From Spartobacteria bacterium (GTDB taxonomy: Bacteria > Verrucomicrobiota > Verrucomicrobiia > Chthoniobacterales > UBA10450): a stretch of 64,000 bases of DNA. The translations under genes were made by a program, and so were the position numbers. The notes under the pieces are model-generated. The model made no database searches. It saw only the letters and a program-made list of their open reading frames with translations, and was not told the origin of the DNA. Positions 25,239 through 36,582 of this stretch are shown one piece after another. Location: assembly GCA_003167365.1 (NCBI GenBank), contig PMTM01000021.1, positions 1 to 64,000 of the forward strand, read 5' to 3'. Every line of letters begins with the position of its first letter. Within the stretch, counting starts at the first letter, position 1.

Positions 25239-26879
25239 TTAGGCTGCGGAAATCGGTGGAGCTGAGGCGGGTTTTCGTGTTTCCGCCATCACGTCGGGCC
25301 GGAGATTGTCATCACGCGATCCGAAAAGTCGCGGCTCCTGCTTCGGATACGCGATGCGGCTGTGCAACATGGTCATGAGCGTGAAGCGGAAGCGTTCGGC
25401 GATGACTTTCAATTCGCCGAGCGTGAGGTCGCAATCGTCCAACTGTCGGTCGGCAATGCGTTCTTCGATTAATTCATCGACCAGTTGCTCGATTTTTTGC
25501 GGAGTTGGTTTTTCCAAACTGCGCGATGCGCTTTCCACCATGTCGGCGAGACTAACGATGGCGCTTTCTTTGGTCTGGGGCTTTGGTCCGTTGTAACGGA
25601 AACTTTCTTCGCGCACTTCGGGAATGTCTTCCTCGCGAATGTTCATGATCTTGCCGCCGGCCCGCGCGTCTTCCTGCTGCTGGATGGCGCGCTGGTAAAA
25701 ATAGTAAACGAGCGAGGTGCCGTGGTGTTCCTGGATGATGTCGATGATCCGCTTATTGAGTTTGTGCTTGAGCGCAAGATCGACACCCTCTTTGACGTGC
25801 GCGAGGATGATGAGTGCGCTCATCGTCGGCGCGAGGTCGTCGTGCGGATTGCGCTCGAAATTCATGTTCTCGGTAAAATATTCCGGCTTCACCAGCTTGC
25901 CGATATCGTGAAAATAAGCGCAGACGCGGCAAAGCGTCGCGTTCGCTCCGATGCCTTCGCCCGCCGCCTCGGCCAGATTCGCGACGACGAGACTGTGATG
26001 ATAAGTGCCGGGCGCTTCGATCGTCATTCGGCGCAGCAGCGGATGATTGAGATCGGAAGCTTCGAGCCAGGAAATGTCGGTCGTGACTTGAAATAGATGT
26101 TCGAGGATCGGCAGCGCGCCGCCGACCACCATGGCGGTCAGGATTCCATTTCCAATCGCGCAAGCGCTCTGCAGACCGATCATCGGCCAATCGTTGGCCA
26201 TGGGCGGAAACAAATTGATCGGGCCAATCAAACCAAAGGTGAGCGCAAGCGCCCAGATGGCCAGACCAACCCCGAAACCGGCTCGGACGAGTTTGCTGCG
26301 CCGGCGCACCTGAAGCGTGAGATAGACAGCAGTAAATCCACTGATTAACCCGATTACCAGAAGAGGCGCGTCGATTTTTCCAAAGAGAATGCTGCTCCAA
26401 AGGCTGACGAAAACCGCGGCGAATAACCCTTGAATGCGGCCGAGTAAAACGCTCAGCACAAGTGGCGCGAAAGCGTAAGGCGCAATCAGAGGGCCAAGCT
26501 CGGGCGTGAGAAATTTGAACGTCCCGCTATTGCACAAAACGAGGATCAATTTGGTGAAGGTCAATTGCACCAAAATGACGCCAAAGACCAAAAGGATCCG
26601 CGAACTTTGGGAAAATGTTTGCGGCTGATTGATCCAGAGCTGCGTCAGCGCCGTGGCAAAAAACAACAGCGCGATAATGAAATTCTTCGTCGGCTCAGGC
26701 TGTTGTCCGCTGAAAATTAGGAAAGCGAGCCCGGCGATGAAAGCGGCAAAGACCAATACTTTGATCAGCGGCGAATACTCGAGGCTGCGGAGCAGCTCGT
26801 TGCGCGTTCGCCGGCGCCGCGTCTTGCGTGAAGCCAGACCGCGTCTAATGAGTCGGCTGCGTTTGAAAAAATCTAACAT
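25239..26879 (-). CDS. Membrane HD-domain phosphodiesterase (PgpH-like)
   Basis: This 546-residue protein resembles the 7TM-HD (PgpH/YqfF) family, whose members hydrolyse cyclic di-AMP. About seven hydrophobic helices span residues 35-265. The C-terminal HD domain has TYHHSLVVANLAE, YFHDIGKLVKPEYF and IIQEHHGTSLVYYFYQRA, giving the metal-binding His and Asp residues. The family's usual N-terminal extracellular sensor domain (7TMR-HDED, 200-300 residues) is absent. It lies 7 bp after phoH, an arrangement seen in many bacteria (phoH-pgpH-ybeY), but ybeY is missing here. The cyclic di-AMP substrate is inferred from the family. Confidence 0.85.
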   Translation of the reverse strand: MLDFFKRSRLIRRGLASRKTRRRRTRNELLRSLEYSPLIKVLVFAAFIAGLAFLIFSGQQPEPTKNFIIALLFFATALTQLWINQPQTFSQSSRILLVFGVILVQLTFTKLILVLCNSGTFKFLTPELGPLIAPYAFAPLVLSVLLGRIQGLFAAVFVSLWSSILFGKIDAPLLVIGLISGFTAVYLTLQVRRRSKLVRAGFGVGLAIWALALTFGLIGPINLFPPMANDWPMIGLQSACAIGNGILTAMVVGGALPILEHLFQVTTDISWLEASDLNHPLLRRMTIEAPGTYHHSLVVANLAEAAGEGIGANATLCRVCAYFHDIGKLVKPEYFTENMNFERNPHDDLAPTMSALIILAHVKEGVDLALKHKLNKRIIDIIQEHHGTSLVYYFYQRAIQQQEDARAGGKIMNIREEDIPEVREESFRYNGPKPQTKESAIVSLADMVESASRSLEKPTPQKIEQLVDELIEERIADRQLDDCDLTLGELKVIAERFRFTLMTMLHSRIAYPKQEPRLFGSRDDNLRPDVMAETRKPASAPPISAA

Positions 26880-26886
26880 CTCGATC

Positions 26887-27861
26887 CTACTTTAGTGAGG
26901 AATTGTTCGGCGCGCGATGCCGTTGATAAGCGTTAATGATATCTCGAACTAGCTCGTGGCGCACCACATCGCGTTCGTTGAAATAAACGATCGAAATTCC
27001 GGGAGTGACTTTCAATGCCTGCAAAGCCTCGATCAAACCGGAACGCTTGTTTGGAGGCAGGTCGATTTGCGTCACGTCGCCAGTCACGACGCATTTGGAA
27101 TGCGGTCCCATTCGGGTCAGGAACATGAACATCTGTTCCGTCGTCGTGTTCTGCGCTTCATCAAGAATAACGAAGGCATCGCCCAAGGTCCGTCCACGCA
27201 TATATGCGAGCGGCGCGATCTCAATGGTTTGCCGCGCGATCAACCGCTCCATCTCCTCGGTCTCCAGCATATCGCGCAACGCGTCGTAGAGTGGCCGGAG
27301 ATAAGGCGTGATCTTTTCCTGGAGATCGCCGGGCAAAAATCCAAGCGCTTCTCCCGCTTCCACGGCCGGCCTCGTCAAAATAATTCGGGCGACCTGTTCT
27401 TTCTTTAATGCCGCGACCGCCATCGCCACCGCCAAATAGGTTTTGCCTGTTCCCGCGGGACCGATTCCCAAAACGACATCGTGTTTCTGAATTGCCTCCA
27501 CATAATCGCGTTGACCCGAAGTTCGCGGGACAATTGGCGGCCGTCGCGACGAAGTCGGAATTTTGACCGAGGCGAGATCGCCCAAGTTTTCCTTGCGCGC
27601 CTCGTTGACCGAGCTGAGCGCGTAATTGAATTCGTGTTTGTGGATATCGACGCCCTTCTGCCGCGCTTGTTCCAATTGATCGAACACACGCTCGGCCTTA
27701 TCGATCTTCGCCGGTTCGCCTTCGAGTTTCACCCAGCCTTCGCGAGTCGTCACTTTCACGCCGAGCGAATCCTCCAGCGTTTTCAAATTCTTGAGATCGT
27801 GCGCGTAAAGAGATTCTAACGCGCGCGCACTCTCGAACTGCAAGGTGCGTGTTTCAGTCAT
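26887..27861 (-). CDS. phoH: PhoH-family ATPase
   Basis: This 324-residue P-loop protein is of the PhoH/YbeZ type, thought to act in RNA metabolism with YbeY. A small KH-like N-terminal region (about 1-100) precedes the ATPase core with GIGPAGTGKTYLAVAMAV (Walker A), ILTRPAVEAGEALGFLPGD, AYMRGRTLGDAFVILDEAQN (Walker B) and VVTGDVTQIDLP. The length is normal. It is followed at 7 bp by the HD phosphodiesterase gene, a conserved pairing. Confidence 0.94.
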   Translation of the reverse strand: MTETRTLQFESARALESLYAHDLKNLKTLEDSLGVKVTTREGWVKLEGEPAKIDKAERVFDQLEQARQKGVDIHKHEFNYALSSVNEARKENLGDLASVKIPTSSRRPPIVPRTSGQRDYVEAIQKHDVVLGIGPAGTGKTYLAVAMAVAALKKEQVARIILTRPAVEAGEALGFLPGDLQEKITPYLRPLYDALRDMLETEEMERLIARQTIEIAPLAYMRGRTLGDAFVILDEAQNTTTEQMFMFLTRMGPHSKCVVTGDVTQIDLPPNKRSGLIEALQALKVTPGISIVYFNERDVVRHELVRDIINAYQRHRAPNNSSLK

Positions 27862-27940
27862 TTCGCTCCGAAAACAGAAAGCCGTGCTGGCTCGACAATT
27901 TTATACCGCGCTGCCAATGGCAACATCGACATCAACTGGG

Positions 27941-28393
27941 TTACCTGAACCCGTAAACCAGCGCCCAATGTGTTCGTTCCTCCGGCGATTGCTCAATCTC
28001 GACGATGACGAAATAACTGCCCGTCGTCTTTGGAATAATGTGGGCGGCCGCGAAGTGGCCTTTTTCCCAGCTGTCCGGTTGCTCGGCCAGCTTTCCCTCG
28101 GCGTCGTAGATATGCACGGAAATTTTCGATCGCTCCACTTCAGTGCCCAGCCAGAACCAATATTCGTTGCCTTTGAATAGCTGCTGCCGCACAGCTTTCT
28201 TCTCGCCCACGCCCAAATCGCCGCCCCAGTAATCTTCGCGGACCTGAAAGCCTTCTTTGACGTAAGGCTCCGCGGACTGAAGAGCGAACGATTGCGCGTC
28301 GTCAACCGACGCGCCAACTGTCGCGGAGGCGGAAAGCAAAGCGACAATGAGAGTGCGCCTGAATAATTTGAAAGATTTATTCAACGCTTCCAT
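27941..28393 (-). CDS. Exported protein of unknown function
   Basis: This 150-residue protein is not recognised. It begins with a signal-like sequence (basic stretch, hydrophobic residues about 12-28, likely cleavage after ASA). The mature part is predicted to be mostly beta strands (EYWFWLGTEVERSKISVHIYDAEG, SYFVIVEIEQSPEE), a little like pre-peptidase C-terminal or carbohydrate-binding sandwich domains, but I cannot assign a family. It starts directly after the stop of the upstream secreted-protein gene, so the two are one operon. Confidence 0.6.
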   Translation of the reverse strand: MEALNKSFKLFRRTLIVALLSASATVGASVDDAQSFALQSAEPYVKEGFQVREDYWGGDLGVGEKKAVRQQLFKGNEYWFWLGTEVERSKISVHIYDAEGKLAEQPDSWEKGHFAAAHIIPKTTGSYFVIVEIEQSPEERTHWALVYGFR

Positions 28394-29197
28394 CTATCGC
28401 GCCTTTGTTACAATTGCTTCGTCCAAACGAGTCGTAATCTGATTGATTCGTTTAACTGACTCCGCCGAAATACGGGTGTCGCCGACGTCGATCAGCGGCC
28501 GAACTTCGACAAGAGCACCCTGAATATCTTGGATAAGCGGCATGTTGTACTCTGGCATGGCCTGGAGCCGCTTTTGAAAGTACGCCAGCAGATCGGGCTG
28601 ATGCAGCAATTCGGCGCCCTCGGTGGAAAAGCGTTTGGAGACAACGGCGGTCAGCACTTCCGTGCCGCGCAGCCAGCCTCCCAGACTCACCAGTTGCGAT
28701 AGTTTTTCGTCGTGCACCTCGTTCATCGCGTTCTGCACGCTGTTTTGGGTGCGATCGAGTTCCTGGCGAACATTGTCCCATCGCCGTTTGTCGGCCGCCT
28801 CGATAATCGCTTTTGCGTGCGGCGTGATCGAGTTGCCGACACCGATTCCCTTGGCCAGGGCCAGGACCCGTTGCCCGATATCTTTCACGGCCGGCGCATC
28901 TTCCGCTTGCACGGCAATGAAGCCATCGGCAATGACAGTTCCAAGAACCAGCGCAATGCGCGGGCGCTCGGTAAAGTTGCCCCCTTTGTCGCTCCGGACG
29001 TATTCCCTCCAATTGACCGGGCCAAGTTTGTTTAGCGCTCCGAAGACTTCATTCGGGAGTGGAACGACCACGTCCTCCACTTTCTTCGACAACTGTTTTA
29101 TGTCGATATGCTGCGGAGCCGGCGCACCCCGAGCGCCGATCGACAAGGCGATCATCGCCACCGCACCAAGTTTTAAATGTCTAGCAAACAGAATCAT
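28394..29197 (-). CDS. Exported helical protein, unknown
   Basis: This 267-residue protein is not recognised. It has a signal sequence (hydrophobic about 10-24, likely cut after the Gly-Ala-Pro region) and a mostly helical mature part with no Cys. The conserved-looking segments are VVPLPNEVFGALNKLGPVNW and GVGNSITPHAKAIIEAA. Similar proteins of this length occur in other Verrucomicrobiota, as far as I recall, without a known role. It abuts the second exported protein (no gap), so the pair is probably a periplasmic unit. It diverges from hldE1. Confidence 0.6.
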   Translation of the reverse strand: MILFARHLKLGAVAMIALSIGARGAPAPQHIDIKQLSKKVEDVVVPLPNEVFGALNKLGPVNWREYVRSDKGGNFTERPRIALVLGTVIADGFIAVQAEDAPAVKDIGQRVLALAKGIGVGNSITPHAKAIIEAADKRRWDNVRQELDRTQNSVQNAMNEVHDEKLSQLVSLGGWLRGTEVLTAVVSKRFSTEGAELLHQPDLLAYFQKRLQAMPEYNMPLIQDIQGALVEVRPLIDVGDTRISAESVKRINQITTRLDEAIVTKAR

Positions 29198-29352
29198 TGG
29201 GAGCTTCGACTGTTGATTTCGCCTTCGTATTCAGGATTAATGGAGCAACTTTAAGCAGAACCTTTGCCGCGCACAATTGCTGAACTCCACATTTTGAAAC
29301 TTTTGAAAGACATCAACTCTACGGCCTGGCGGCATGGTTGTCGATTTCTCGC

Positions 29353-30366
29353 ATGAATTCGGCCCGACTCGAGCAAATTTTGAAGCGCGCCCCGGCCAAG
29401 CGGATTTTGGTCATTGGCGATTTGATGCTAGACGAGTTCGTTTGGGGCAAGGTCGCGCGAATCTCTCCGGAGGCGCCCGTGCCAGTTGTGGAAGTGACCG
29501 GCGAATCGTTCTATCCGGGCGGGGCGGCCAACGTCGCGCGCAATCTTCGCGAGTTTATCAAAAATGTGGCCATCGTCGGCATGGTGGGAAAAGATCCAAG
29601 CGGCCAGCAGTTGCGCGAGTTGTTGAGCAAAAACAAGATCGACATGTCCAATTCGATCGAGGACGGAAATTTTCAGACCATCGTCAAGACGCGCATCATC
29701 GCGCAACACCAGCAAATCGTGCGGGTCGATCGCGAGCAAATTGCCGCGCCTTCGCCAAAACAGACTGCGCAGATCGTTCGAACGGTTCATGAAAAAATTC
29801 CCGAAGTCGACGCGATCATCTTCGAAGATTACGGAAAAGGTTTCCTTGGCAGCGAGTTGGTCGCGCAGATTTGTCGCGATGCAAAAGCCGCCGGTAAAAT
29901 CGTTGCCGCCGATCCTAATCCCCGGCATTTGATCGATTGGCCGGGAGTCACGGTAGCCACGCCGAACCGGGCCGAAGCATTTCAGGCGGCGGGAATTCCG
30001 TTGTGCGATTCGGGCGCGTCTCCAAAAGAAGATGTCGATCTTGCGCGGGCCGGGAAAGCGCTGCTCAAGAAATGGGACACGAAGTATCTCCTGATCACGC
30101 TTGGCGAACATGGCATGATGCTGTTTCAAAAAAACGAGCCGCCGCATCACATCCCAACCAAGGCGCGCCAGGTTTTCGATGTTTCCGGCGCAGGCGACAC
30201 TGCGATTGCGCTTTTTACGCTCGCTCTTTGTTGCGACGCGAGTCCAATCGAAGCCGCGGAAATCGCAAATCACGCCAGCGCGGTAGTAATCGGCAAACTT
30301 GGCACCGCGACCGTCACTCGCGACGAACTTGTCGCCAGTTTTCGCGAGGACTCAGAGCGTGGCTGA
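29353..30366 (+). CDS. hldE: D-glycero-beta-D-manno-heptose-7-phosphate kinase
   Basis: This ribokinase-family kinase phosphorylates heptose 7-phosphate at C1 on the way to ADP-heptose for the LPS inner core. It equals the N-terminal (RfaE1) domain only; the nucleotidyltransferase (RfaE2) half of E. coli HldE is absent. The 337-residue protein has GDLMLDEFVWGKVARISPEAPVPVV, NVARNL, and the C-terminal catalytic loop DVSGAGDTAIALFTLAL with the base Asp. The start at ATG 29353 fits the family better than TTG 29338. It overlaps gmhB by 8 bp. Confidence 0.92.
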   Translation: MNSARLEQILKRAPAKRILVIGDLMLDEFVWGKVARISPEAPVPVVEVTGESFYPGGAANVARNLREFIKNVAIVGMVGKDPSGQQLRELLSKNKIDMSNSIEDGNFQTIVKTRIIAQHQQIVRVDREQIAAPSPKQTAQIVRTVHEKIPEVDAIIFEDYGKGFLGSELVAQICRDAKAAGKIVAADPNPRHLIDWPGVTVATPNRAEAFQAAGIPLCDSGASPKEDVDLARAGKALLKKWDTKYLLITLGEHGMMLFQKNEPPHHIPTKARQVFDVSGAGDTAIALFTLALCCDASPIEAAEIANHASAVVIGKLGTATVTRDELVASFREDSERG

Positions 30367-30890
30367 CCAATCGTCGCCCACGGTCTTTGTTGATCGCGAC
30401 GGCACCATCATGGAGGACGCCGACTACTGCTCCGATCCAAAACAGGTCCACGTTTTCGGTGGCGTTCCGGAGGCTTTGCGCGGCTTAAAGGCAAAAGGTT
30501 ACAAACTCATCGTCATCACCAACCAAAGCGGGATCGGCCGCGGCTTCTTTACTCTCGATCAATACCGCGCAGTCGAAGCGGAAGTCTTGCGTCAAGTCGG
30601 GCCGGATTTGATTGGCGCCACCTACTTCTGCCCCGATCCCCCTGGAAAACCCTCGAAATGCCGCAAGCCCGCTCCCGGAATGATTCTTGAGGCAGTGCGT
30701 GATCATCACGTTAATCTCGCGCGCTCGTTTTTCATTGGCGACAAAGAAATCGACGCCGAGTGCGGCCACAACGCCGGCGTGCGCACGATTCGCGTTCGTA
30801 CTGGTTTTGATAAGATGACCGACGGCAGCTGCGCGGACTGGGTGGCGGAAGACGTTGTCGCGGCGGCAAAGATAATTGTGGATCTTAGCA

Positions 30891-30898
<8 letters not shown>
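30359..30898 (+). CDS. gmhB: Heptose 1,7-bisphosphate 7-phosphatase
   Basis: This HAD-IIIA phosphatase of 179 residues removes the 7-phosphate of heptose bisphosphate. The HAD motifs are VFVDRDGTIMED (nucleophile Asp), VITNQSGIGRGFF, KPAPGMI (Lys) and FIGDKEIDAECG. The cysteines around residue 95-105 (TYFCPDPP...SKCRKP) match the zinc site of GmhB. A GTG start overlapping the hldE stop by 8 bp gives the right N-terminus. kdsB follows with an 8-bp overlap. It provides the enzyme that acts directly after the upstream kinase. Confidence 0.92.
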
Positions 30899-34210
<3,312 letters not shown>

Positions 34211-34214
<4 letters not shown>

Positions 34215-34711
34215 TTCGGCGGCGGCTCGGCGAGCACTTTGTCGGTCTGTTTTTTTCGGAAAGCTTCGAGATTTTTGCGAATCTTGTCGTCGTGAAGACC
34301 GATAATGCTCGCGGCGAGTAACGCGGCATTCTTCGCGCCAGCCGAGCCAATCGCAAGAGTGCCGACCGGAATTCCACCCGGCATTTGCGCCATCGACAGG
34401 AGCGAATCCAAACCTTGAAGCGCTTTCGATTGAATTGGGACTCCGAGCACCGGCAGCCAGGTGTAAGCGGCGATCACTCCCGCCAGATGTGCGGCGCCGC
34501 CGGCTGCGGCAACGATTACGCGCAGTCCTCGATCCACCGCTTGGCGTGCAAAATCCGCGGTCGCGTCCGGAGTGCGATGCGCGGAAAGGACGTGATGCTC
34601 GTTGGCGATGCCTAGCTCGTTAAGGGTCTCGACGCAGTGGCGCATCGTCTCCCAATCCGACGCGCTGCCCATGATGACGGCGACGAGCGATGAGGATTTC
34701 GATTCAGGCAT
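34211..34711 (-). CDS. purE: N5-CAIR mutase (PurE)
   Basis: PurE moves the carboxyl group of N5-carboxyaminoimidazole ribonucleotide to give CAIR in purine synthesis. The 166-residue protein has the class I signatures [38 protein letters not shown] and [23 protein letters not shown]. It is upstream of tsaC with a 4-bp overlap. No purK partner is next to it. The next purine gene in the window is purB, about 9 kb away. Confidence 0.95.
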
Positions 34712-34724
34712 AAAGGAATTGTAG

Positions 34725-34743
34725 GGCGTTTCTACGAAACGCC
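34725..34743. repeat. Perfect 8-bp stem palindrome
   Basis: GGCGTTTC, three bases, then GAAACGCC. It lies in the 82-bp gap between the divergent purE and aroK genes. It could be a small member of the dispersed repeat set or an operator. No U-run follows, so a terminator is unlikely. Confidence 0.55.
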
Positions 34744-34793
34744 AAACACGTCGATCTTCTTTTCAAGCGCGATCTTTGCCCACATATTGCCGG

Positions 34794-35324
34794 ATGTGTG
34801 CGGCCAGATCCATCGTGCTGATTGGATTCATGGGCACGGGAAAGTCTTCCGTGGGGAAGATTTTGGAAAACCAAAGCAGTCTTGATCGATTCGATACGGA
34901 TGAAATGATTTCTTCGAAGTTTAGTATGCCGATCCAGGAGATTTTTTCGAAGTACGGTGAAGAAAAATTTCGCGAGGCGGAAATGGAAGCACTACGATCG
35001 CTAGCGGGAAAGCAATCGGCCATCATTGTGACCGGCGGCGGGATCGTGACGAAGGCAGAGAACGTCGACTTGCTCAGAGAACTTGGAACGGTGGTTTGGT
35101 TGGATGGGGATTATGAGACGCTCCGGGCTCGCATAGACCGATTGGGCGATCGCCCCCTCTTGCAGACGCCTGACCCGCCAGCCTCGCTCTCGGAATTGTT
35201 AGAGGCGCGCAATCCGCTCTACCGTAACGCGGCTGATATCCGAGTGGATATTTCACAGAAAACATCTGAGGAGATTGCAGAATTAATCTTAAGGAACATC
35301 CGGAATTTTCCCATCGGCGAATAA
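34794..35324 (+). CDS. aroK: Shikimate kinase
   Basis: This kinase phosphorylates shikimate in aromatic amino acid synthesis. The 176-residue protein has the Walker A loop LIGFMGTGKSSVGKIL, the shikimate-binding FDTDEMI (Asp-Thr-Asp), FREAEMEALRSL and VTGGGIV. I placed the start at ATG 34794, just before homology; a TTG six codons upstream is possible. It overlaps queG by one base (TAATG), so queG is probably coupled to it. Confidence 0.93.
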   Translation: MCAARSIVLIGFMGTGKSSVGKILENQSSLDRFDTDEMISSKFSMPIQEIFSKYGEEKFREAEMEALRSLAGKQSAIIVTGGGIVTKAENVDLLRELGTVVWLDGDYETLRARIDRLGDRPLLQTPDPPASLSELLEARNPLYRNAADIRVDISQKTSEEIAELILRNIRNFPIGE

Positions 35325-36463
35325 TGGCAACCATCCTTACAGATGAGATCGGCCACGAGACCTCACGGATCCCGAGCGAACGATTGAAAGCGGGGCTGGT
35401 CGATTTCGCACGCGAGATTGGTTTCGATTCGTGTCGGGTTGCGGCCTGCGCTCCCCCGCCCCATTCAGATGAGTTTCGAAATTGGCTCCGTGATGGAGCG
35501 GCGGGAGAGATGAGCTACATGGAACGCGGTGAAGAAAAGCGTGGCGATCCTCAGAAAGTCTTGCCCGATGCGCGCTCGATTGTTGTTCTCGCGATGAATT
35601 ATTGGCAGGGTGTAGAGGGAGGCGCGCCGCCGGCAATCGATGCAACTGCGGCCGGCACGGCCGCCGCTACAGTCGCTGGTGCGAGTGGCCGGGTCGCGCG
35701 ATATGCCTGGGGCGATGATTACCACGATGTGATCGCAGCCAAGTTGGACAAGATCGACAACTTCCTGCGCGGCTTCGGCGGCATGCAAAAATGTTACGTC
35801 GATACCGGGCCGATTTTGGAGCGGGATTACGCCGCGCAGGCCGGCGTCGGCTGGCACGGGAAGAGCACCATGCTAATCGATCCGCGGCTGGGAACCTGGT
35901 TTTTCCTTGCGGAAATTCTGACGACACTGGATTTGCCGCCAGATAATTCGCAGCGCGATCGCTGCGGAAAATGCGAGCGTTGTATAACTGCCTGTCCGAC
36001 GGGCGCAATCACGAGTCCGCATCGATTGGATGCGCGTCGCTGTATTTCTTATCTTACGATCGAGCTGAAAGGCTCCATTCCTGTCGATCTTCGTCCGCTC
36101 ATCGGAGAGCGCATCTATGGTTGCGATGAATGCCTGGATGCATGTCCCTGGAACCGATTCGCGGAGGTTTCGCGCGAAAGCGCATTCTCCGCACGAGAAT
36201 CGACAATCGGCATGGCGTTGCGCGATTATCTCGCCCTCGGCGACGCGGAGTTTCGGATAATGTTTCGCAATTCGCCGATCAAGCGAATCAAGCGCCGCGG
36301 ATTTTTGCGAAACGTTTGCGTAGCGTTGGGGAACGTAGGCGATTTGAATGATTTGCCGGCGTTGGAACGCGCGGCCGTCGATCCGGAGCCGCTTGTTGCC
36401 GAGCACGCCAGTTGGGCGATCGGACGAATCCGCGAGAGACGCGATGCAAAAAAAGCTGTTTGA
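35324..36463 (+). CDS. queG: Epoxyqueuosine reductase
   Basis: QueG reduces epoxyqueuosine to queuosine in the tRNA wobble position, using cobalamin and two [4Fe-4S] clusters. The 379-residue protein has the catalytic segment with YVDTGPILERDYAAQAGVGW, a ferredoxin-like CGKCERCITACPTGAI, and CDECLDACPWNRF, plus a C-terminal HEAT-like region (DPEPLVAEHASWAIGRIRER). Between about residues 96 and 118 it carries an Ala/Gly/Pro-rich insert encoded by a palindrome-like DNA element (35610-35672). It starts on the last base of the aroK stop. Confidence 0.94.
   Translation: MATILTDEIGHETSRIPSERLKAGLVDFAREIGFDSCRVAACAPPPHSDEFRNWLRDGAAGEMSYMERGEEKRGDPQKVLPDARSIVVLAMNYWQGVEGGAPPAIDATAAGTAAATVAGASGRVARYAWGDDYHDVIAAKLDKIDNFLRGFGGMQKCYVDTGPILERDYAAQAGVGWHGKSTMLIDPRLGTWFFLAEILTTLDLPPDNSQRDRCGKCERCITACPTGAITSPHRLDARRCISYLTIELKGSIPVDLRPLIGERIYGCDECLDACPWNRFAEVSRESAFSARESTIGMALRDYLALGDAEFRIMFRNSPIKRIKRRGFLRNVCVALGNVGDLNDLPALERAAVDPEPLVAEHASWAIGRIRERRDAKKAV
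35610..35672. repeat. Palindrome-like insert inside queG
   Basis: The ends are TGTAG and CTACA, and the arms (AGGCGCGCCGCCGG and CCGGCACGGCCGCC) are imperfectly inverted. The element is in frame and codes for an Ala/Gly/Pro stretch in a surface-loop region where QueG proteins usually have a short loop. It resembles the elements in the dehydrogenase linkers. The match is imperfect, so assignment to the same family is tentative. Confidence 0.5.
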
Positions 36464-36582
36464 GGTGAATCCAAAAGCATTCCTCGCTGCATCCAATTAA
36501 AGACCGTGCGAACGGGATTTGCTTTGCAAAGGTCTAAAGAGCCGTTATTCGTCACCTTCGTTAATCCCCTACCCAAGTTTAT

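Noticed and set aside
25227-25244. GCCTAA/TTAGGC hairpin near the end of the HD gene as a terminator
   Set aside because: The stem is only 6 bp and no T run follows on either strand.
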